Assembly (NCBI GenBank): GCA_018713795.1
Contig: DVOE01000094.1
Span: 1-38,436 of the forward strand
DNA length: 38,436 nucleotides
Reading direction: 5' to 3'
DNA from: Candidatus Limadaptatus stercoripullorum
GTDB taxonomy: Bacteria; Bacillota; Clostridia; Christensenellales; CAG-917
Of this stretch, positions 34,801-38,436 are shown piece by piece. Under the pieces are notes generated by a model, which was not told where the DNA came from, searched no databases, and saw only the letters and a list, made by a program, of their open reading frames with translations. How positions within the stretch are numbered: position 1 is the first letter of the stretch; each line of letters begins with the position of its first letter. The translations under genes and the position numbers were made by a program.

Positions 34801-37800
34801 TTCGATATGCTCAAAGTGACCGTCGAGACCGAGCGTCCCTACGACGCCACCATGGATGTCACGCGCACCATCGATTGGAACACCGAGGCGGAAGGCTACA
34901 ATCCCGCCATCCACACCCGCGATAACCTCGCCGGTCTGCGCCTCAGGGCGACCATCACGCTCGCCGACCCCGATGCGGGCGAGGGTAAGGCGGTCTCCTT
35001 CTCCGATCTCACTTACGCGACGAGCGGTTCCAACCTCACCGTGGACGAGAACTTCGAGGATGAGGCAAAGGCGCACTTCACCGGTCTGACGGTCACCGTC
35101 ACCCCCGTCGACATCACCGTGAACTTCGCCTTCGAAGACGGCGTCTATGGCGACGCGGCTCCCAAGTTCGACCGCAACAGGACGACCTACGATGTCGCGA
35201 CTCCCTTCGAGGCGTGGGAAGATCAGAGAGGGTACTTCAACCTCAATGTCGATGACGCGACCGTCATCTACTCCGACGCGTCGGGCAAAGAGTACCTCTA
35301 TGTCCAGTACGACGCGGACGGCAATGTCAGGCTGCATGATGTCCACTACGAAAAGGTGCGCATCACCGCGAATGCGGAGTTCGTGAACCTCAAGAACTAC
35401 ACCATCGGCGGTGTGGCGCTGGATTCCGCAGACGCCACGGACGGCTTCAGCGGCACCCTCGAGGCGGCTGCCGTCCTCAACCCCAAGCCGCTCGAGTACG
35501 ACACCTCCGGGCTCGCCGGCGCGACCAAGGTCTATGACGGCACCACCAACGCCGCTCCCGCGCTCGAGGCGCTCATAGGCGCGGGTGACATCAATGTCTT
35601 CTTCGGCGAGGGCGGCGTGCTCGACGGCGACCTCACGCTCGTCAAGATCGCGTACACCGCGACATATCGCGACGCGCAGGCGGGCACCGGCAATACCATA
35701 ACCGTCTCCGGCATCAAGATCGTGGCGAACGGGGATTCCGAAAACGCAAAGGCAGCCGCCGGCAGCTACTCCATCCCCGTGAGCAATAAGCTCATCGTCG
35801 AGAATGCGACGATCACGAAGGCTCCGCTCCTCGTCACCTTCAGGCTCCCCGAGAAGGATTGGGACGGCACCGTGTTCGTCTCCGAGTCCGAGATCACCTA
35901 TGTGCTCGGCGCGCTGCTCGACGGCGGCGATTATGACTTCGCCATCGAGGAGGACAGGAGCAAGTATTCCGTCACCTTCACCGCGGGCGGGTACAGCGAC
36001 CCGAATGTGGCGGAAACCGTCTCCGGCACCGTCTACAATGTCGTGCTCAAGAACAACAGCGGCAATGTCAACTACTACCTCGTCGAAAGTAGCGGCAATG
36101 CGCTCTCGACCGGCGACTACAGCACCGGGGTCGACGATCCCAGCGGAACGGCGGTCGCCAAGTACGCGGACGGTTATGTCTTCGCGGGCGGCGGCAATAA
36201 GTGGACGACCGCTCCCGCCACCGGCAGGATCAACAAGGCGACTGTGACCATCACCATCGAGGTCACGAGCGGCGCGATCACCAAGGTCTACGACGGCACC
36301 GATACGCTCGACCTCGATCCCAACGCATACACGATCAAGCTGAACAGCGGTACGATCACCGATGAGGAGCTCATCCAAGAGATAATCGGCAAAGTGAAGG
36401 TCGGAAGCGTCAGATTCGACGCCGCAGTCGCGGGCGATAGGGAGGCGGTCTTTACGATCGTCTACACCGGCGACGAGGCCTCCAATTATACGGTCGCGTC
36501 CGAGGCAAGAGTTCCCGCCACCATCACCAAGAGCACCATCACCGTCTCCGTTGGCGAGAACACCAACTTCACCTACGGCGAGAAGCCCGATTACTCCGGT
36601 CAGCTCGTCTATACCGGTGAGTTTGGCGACACCGTCACGATCGATGGCGGCAAGATAATGATAGACGGCGTGGATCACGGCGATGTGTCCGAGATCAGCC
36701 TCGTGTCCAACGCCTTCGTCCTCGTCTCCGGCAGGTATGCGGATGCGGGCACTTATGATGTGACCGGCGTCAACGGCACCGCGACCAACTTCGTGTTCGT
36801 CATCGCGGAAGGGCAGACGGTCGTCATCGACAAGGCTACGCTCACCGTCAACGCCGCAGGCTGCGAGTATTTCTCCGGCTCGGATATCGACGAGCTGCGT
36901 GCCAAAGTCGAGCAAGACTTCGAGTTCATCGGCCTCGTCGCGCAGGACGACAACACCGGCGTCACCATCACGGGCGATATCGCCGAGATAGTCAAGTTCG
37001 TGAAGGACGGCAGTGTCGAGCTCGCCGCGAACGCGGCTCCCGGCGCCGAATATCAGATCACGCTCGATCTTACCAAGGCGACTTCCACCAACTATGTGTT
37101 CGAGGCGGGTAGCGTCGGCGTGGTCACAGTCGTGCTTCCCGCGTTCAACGCGGCTGCCGTCTCCGGCATCGGCGTCGTCTACGACGGCACCGACAAGCTC
37201 GCGGGCGAAGGTTCCGCCGAGCTGCTCGACAGCCTCGTCACCTACAATGTGCAGACGGGTAAGACCTATGAGATAGCCCTCGCGGACGATACCACTCAGG
37301 CGATAAATGCGGGCAGCTACGACTTCGATGTCGTGGTCACCGTCATCCACTCCGACCTCGAGGGTTACGCTTCGGGCAACGAGGCGTACGAGAAGTCCGC
37401 GATCGTGCATGTCACGCTCACCGTCGGCAAGGCGCCTCTCACCGTCTCCCGCGGGGAGGGCATCACCGTCGCCTACAACGGCTCCGCGCAGAAACTCACC
37501 GAGTACGAAGGGTTCTTCGTCTTCGACGGCGCGGTCGAGGCTGAGAAGGATGATATGCTCGCCGCCATCGGCGCGACCTACACCCTCAGCGGCACCACCG
37601 ACGCCAAGGATACCTTCACCGGCGCAGGCGTGTACTCCGTCGTGCTCGTCACGGATGCCCCGGTGTTCGGCAACTACACCGTCACCTCGCGCGTGACCAC
37701 CCTCAATGTCGGCAAGGCGCCCGTCATCGTCCTCGGCACCAAGCTCGAAGGCGATATCACGAGCGGCGACGAGTTCGGCATCGTCGAGCTCTCCGTCGAG

Positions 37801-38436
37801 CCCGCGGACGGCTGCGCGGTCCCCGAGGACACCGTTAAGAAGCTCACCGCTTCCGTCACCTATGTCTCCGGCTCCGCTTCCGTCGGCACCATCACTTCGG
37901 CAGGCAGGTATAACTACACCGTCGCCCTGTCCGATCCCGCGAACTATCAGATCGTCTCGACCGAGAACTCTGCCCTCGGTACCGTCGGAGCCACCGGCAC
38001 CATAACCGTCTCCGTCAGCATCGTCCAGACCGGCACCGGCGAAGGCGAACAGTTCGTGCAGCAGGCTGAGATCGTCTTCGGCACTCCCGAGATCAAGGCG
38101 TGGGTGCTCACCGCCACCGAACTCACCGGCGGCACCACCTACAACAACTACGAGAGCATCGTCTCCAGGACCGTCTCCCTCGGTCAGCAGGCGGAGATCG
38201 ACGGCGTCATCAGTCTCACCCTCACCAACGGCACCGAGGTCATCAACGCCTCCAGCGTCGCAGGGCTCTCCTCCGTCTCCGAGATCACCGTCAAACTGCC
38301 CGCCGCAGTCGGCAGCAGCCTCGAAGGCTACACCGTCTACGAGCGCCAGAAGGACGGGTCTCTGAAGGCGATCGAAGGCGTCGTCAACGACGGCTACTTC
38401 ACCTACAACAGCGGCATAGTCTCCGACCTCGTCTTC
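28831..38436 (+). CDS. Giant surface protein with Ig-like and YDG/MBG repeat domains, 3' end outside window
   Basis: An uninterrupted frame of 3,202 codons runs from ATG 28831 (AGGAGG 4 nt upstream) to the window end. A charged N-terminus precedes a hydrophobic segment (residues 18-35) ending VVLSC, so Cys37 may be lipidated. The first roughly 1,140 residues are beta-rich, with several Ig-like ends of the form D-x-A-G-N (ADVAGN near 596, LDQAGN near 977 and 1127). From about 1,150 on, YDG and MBG-type domains alternate. Anchors are TKVYDGKAA (1157), TKVYDATTK (1883), TKVYDGTTN (2233), TKVYDGTDT (2485) and VVYDGTDKL (2779). Linkers read ITKAPL or VGKAPL. The proposed role is adhesion or a long cell-surface stalk; wall-anchor type is unknown because the C-terminus is missing. 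Cysteines are rare. Confidence 0.9.
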   Translation, partial: MRNNENGNSRSGRSAAAVRLVLLALIFVTVFAVVLSCGTGTETPLFGSVTDNVAEAAHSGGDGNQVTSYSGSSTTIASLQEQIHDSTIGSASITTNLSNVTFSDSTVSYYKTGGTSEGIVFWNGGTASSWGTNAAGQHWMFSPEVIVVVNIKVPDSVMAFVNAGYTVTVSYSAMVYTSYDNNQTNGTYMALTSSKVAASNFLDGDAWKKSGWTTFDGGPTGGTSRNFGTLTITGGNSNLVLGLARNSGWYQTPGIRAASHNLTFNISRGSLTDSTRPSISSAAAEDGPQLKTSGGASVTSSYLGSNSGLSPNTTNITLGKAVSQATFSANGQKYYKKLTLTVRDGDPNSAAFYYGVRDLNITEAPGGVDGAWVHVGNLPQGNKENETTTASGTNYYITASNTTNAGSQATFTLYFKANGTYTIKFEDNASAFGGTNAACDPITIKVSGIDTTAPTAEGLLDGSPTAGVFKDTTFDESTWASVGSVSQNLKGMNAAADLASGNSAWAFFFDIAYSFYAPTAEWAKSTLAGVNASNIDKINGGTAAPFKVVNGTTTANFSYNFKEGTASNGSPLSGGNLTEVSPTRAGYYMIMVYIADVAGNVCATPFTYFVRVDNTTVTDTPLGEYSYLDKAGETQKVTSDQWINKYMIGDSARIDISFILNPAGNVVNFNFSSFAGTSTDNFANNSATVQPGTTADGEKLTVTIGDIEFATDTEGATLIIGEGLGAELSALGANLSAEIKVEVEDDNTRKATLSLIYTRVDGEFGVNSEPGVTVRSALGTATVYASGIVPVRIDTVSVNDLELGTADGGNYLVANGGNDTTNGSNGGYPENSISIDISTVEGRVWYTDENNAISVSTDRFTGDALLDAMLGAYAGNVYFGWKVYSDASAAGTTEGETVTPGAINSDYDAFKAAMDAVIGEDGTYTPGGPASAFTKFFAGNSVIVEGEVNNILGGGGTLDGLAGADAGVRVLYVMTLDQAGNANFELYYVFVDTKTYTIKFETDGTYADYFAGLGDSALRDIQYETTLRGDGVDGTYAATFKRGQNIVVTVGTGTPGGDFKPGFPGGFVPYEVYKYTEGSGAKLLIYSHTKGGATGTEPNFVFDRLEGITTSGSGSDVAGGSYIAFVLDQAGNIGSLGNDLGLMFSYRKLVSTSVLNTKVYDGKAADGMVSVKTDANVTDTLASHALDDINSVIKWEGTEDAPVNAGSYQYSFDLNNAAEKYFIAEKVNAARYEITKRNIDLLAAIGGADKWQNAIYGDVYDRDYITQYLGAGALSGVTLETALGSSDLGQDAGKTLGDITNVSGLVLANGKALSELVYSAGGGNLPVGSYALTDSSGVTATNYTFSLSVSFEIAKAPLTVTLKGSKTYAQPDSDAAVTLQIGSDDEMKGDSLTDIFGSSVDVNNATSRIINITSGYTYEGQGQYATAGEHKFTGVTYAGLSGNFDMKLSDTPGNMTVNKLTVYAIPDSGQTIYSPQTYTINFNYYYTASNSGTQVTDATVRGEITAGTFVLAEEPSASHGESYTVKVDTAFTATNNITIETVVDGITVTLEYDWSRNTLTISFVTVPTATYRVQFGAPTELGAYSFEVTNDSGERVDGITVTSLGTPYLNGYAVTNAANSTFTVEFPNLVIDGADKGDLNIVFNTQVTIGYLNVTLTPSFSETEKTYGDPDDWTGKFKVTPSTDAAIGDFDLGALKYTGALGRALYKAGVFVRAGAANDDVNAMLAEGEYYAAYVSERYSVNDPSIRVTVDEAALKDIRFTVNAREIEIGTYGKDKEVPDGTANVPYADGEKAVFINNLVGDDEAFLTWTSAVYVLQNGDPVTGDLNTGGQTGLYILVSGIAWGGADKLNYKLTVEEIQFGGGYRIVEFHFEALKSGDIVITKVYDATTKIVPETHITIEQNGNAFNLLEQYGYTVEFYGFNVAHGNVDLSDTGVGNYTVRPTFFVAGLPETSFAEGGELWVVERTEYGVGGVLITVNNVLATITPLPISFDMLKVTVETERPYDATMDVTRTIDWNTEAEGYNPAIHTRDNLAGLRLRATITLADPDAGEGKAVSFSDLTYATSGSNLTVDENFEDEAKAHFTGLTVTVTPVDITVNFAFEDGVYGDAAPKFDRNRTTYDVATPFEAWEDQRGYFNLNVDDATVIYSDASGKEYLYVQYDADGNVRLHDVHYEKVRITANAEFVNLKNYTIGGVALDSADATDGFSGTLEAAAVLNPKPLEYDTSGLAGATKVYDGTTNAAPALEALIGAGDINVFFGEGGVLDGDLTLVKIAYTATYRDAQAGTGNTITVSGIKIVANGDSENAKAAAGSYSIPVSNKLIVENATITKAPLLVTFRLPEKDWDGTVFVSESEITYVLGALLDGGDYDFAIEEDRSKYSVTFTAGGYSDPNVAETVSGTVYNVVLKNNSGNVNYYLVESSGNALSTGDYSTGVDDPSGTAVAKYADGYVFAGGGNKWTTAPATGRINKATVTITIEVTSGAITKVYDGTDTLDLDPNAYTIKLNSGTITDEELIQEIIGKVKVGSVRFDAAVAGDREAVFTIVYTGDEASNYTVASEARVPATITKSTITVSVGENTNFTYGEKPDYSGQLVYTGEFGDTVTIDGGKIMIDGVDHGDVSEISLVSNAFVLVSGRYADAGTYDVTGVNGTATNFVFVIAEGQTVVIDKATLTVNAAGCEYFSGSDIDELRAKVEQDFEFIGLVAQDDNTGVTITGDIAEIVKFVKDGSVELAANAAPGAEYQITLDLTKATSTNYVFEAGSVGVVTVVLPAFNAAAVSGIGVVYDGTDKLAGEGSAELLDSLVTYNVQTGKTYEIALADDTTQAINAGSYDFDVVVTVIHSDLEGYASGNEAYEKSAIVHVTLTVGKAPLTVSRGEGITVAYNGSAQKLTEYEGFFVFDGAVEAEKDDMLAAIGATYTLSGTTDAKDTFTGAGVYSVVLVTDAPVFGNYTVTSRVTTLNVGKAPVIVLGTKLEGDITSGDEFGIVELSVEPADGCAVPEDTVKKLTASVTYVSGSASVGTITSAGRYNYTVALSDPANYQIVSTENSALGTVGATGTITVSVSIVQTGTGEGEQFVQQAEIVFGTPEIKAWVLTATELTGGTTYNNYESIVSRTVSLGQQAEIDGVISLTLTNGTEVINASSVAGLSSVSEITVKLPAAVGSSLEGYTVYERQKDGSLKAIEGVVNDGYFTYNSGIVSDLVF

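Noticed and set aside
31087..37410. Two very long minus-strand frames (1,172 and 929 codons)
   Set aside because: They lie antisense to the giant surface-protein gene and result from its GC-biased codon use; compositions are Val/Asp/Arg/Glu-rich with no recognisable domain.

Overview
The window is GC-rich bacterial chromosome with dense, short-spaced operons. An rnfCDGEAB cluster in the Firmicutes order, a DUF4364-type regulator, a MinD/MinE plus SpoIVFB-like protease neighbourhood, GTP-type PEP carboxykinase and very large YDG/MBG-repeat surface proteins together suggest an anaerobic clostridial (Bacillota, Clostridia) organism, probably an uncultured gut-type lineage. That placement is inferred from gene content only. 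No tRNA, rRNA, transposase or cas gene was recognised.

Left part (1-4236): a four-module surface lipoprotein on the minus strand runs off the left edge. It diverges, from a compact back-to-back promoter, from a pair of half-size TauE/SafE permease genes. Positions 4247-9691 hold a complete six-gene Rnf complex (ferredoxin:NAD+ oxidoreductase and ion pump) behind a near-consensus promoter. Positions 9761-12864 hold Ppx/GppA-HD phosphatase, Maf and a divergent MreB, closed by a terminator.

Centre (12973-19829): a 31-bp perfect inverted repeat lies between mreB and a convergent minus-strand operon (DegV, aldo/keto reductase). Beyond it follow minD, a divergent minE with a TTG start, an 82-residue membrane protein and a SpoIVFB-like site-2 protease. 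A ROK sugar kinase and RNase G come next. The order resembles the maf-mre-min-spoIVF-rng neighbourhood of other bacteria, but mreC, mreD, minC and spoIVFA are not present.

Right-centre (19857-28275): a zinc-less MDR oxidoreductase, a DUF4364 regulator and an M20 peptidase (both minus strand), about 0.9 kb without a gene, then pckG and an AMP-forming acyl-CoA synthetase, each with its own terminator. Right end (28276-38436): about 550 bp of non-coding, repeat-bearing DNA leads into one giant surface protein gene of more than 3,200 codons, still open at the window edge.

Functional picture: Rnf couples ferredoxin oxidation to NADH and an ion gradient. PEP carboxykinase and the acyl-CoA synthetase serve central carbon and acyl metabolism. 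The central block serves envelope shape, division-site placement and RNA processing. The two flanking proteins are large secreted or anchored cell-surface molecules. Novelty candidates are the reduced mre-min block with its unnamed small membrane protein, the split TauE pair with a coupled 21-codon ORF, the shared GGGGACGG-type repeats at 13 kb and 28 kb, and the giant YDG/MBG array.
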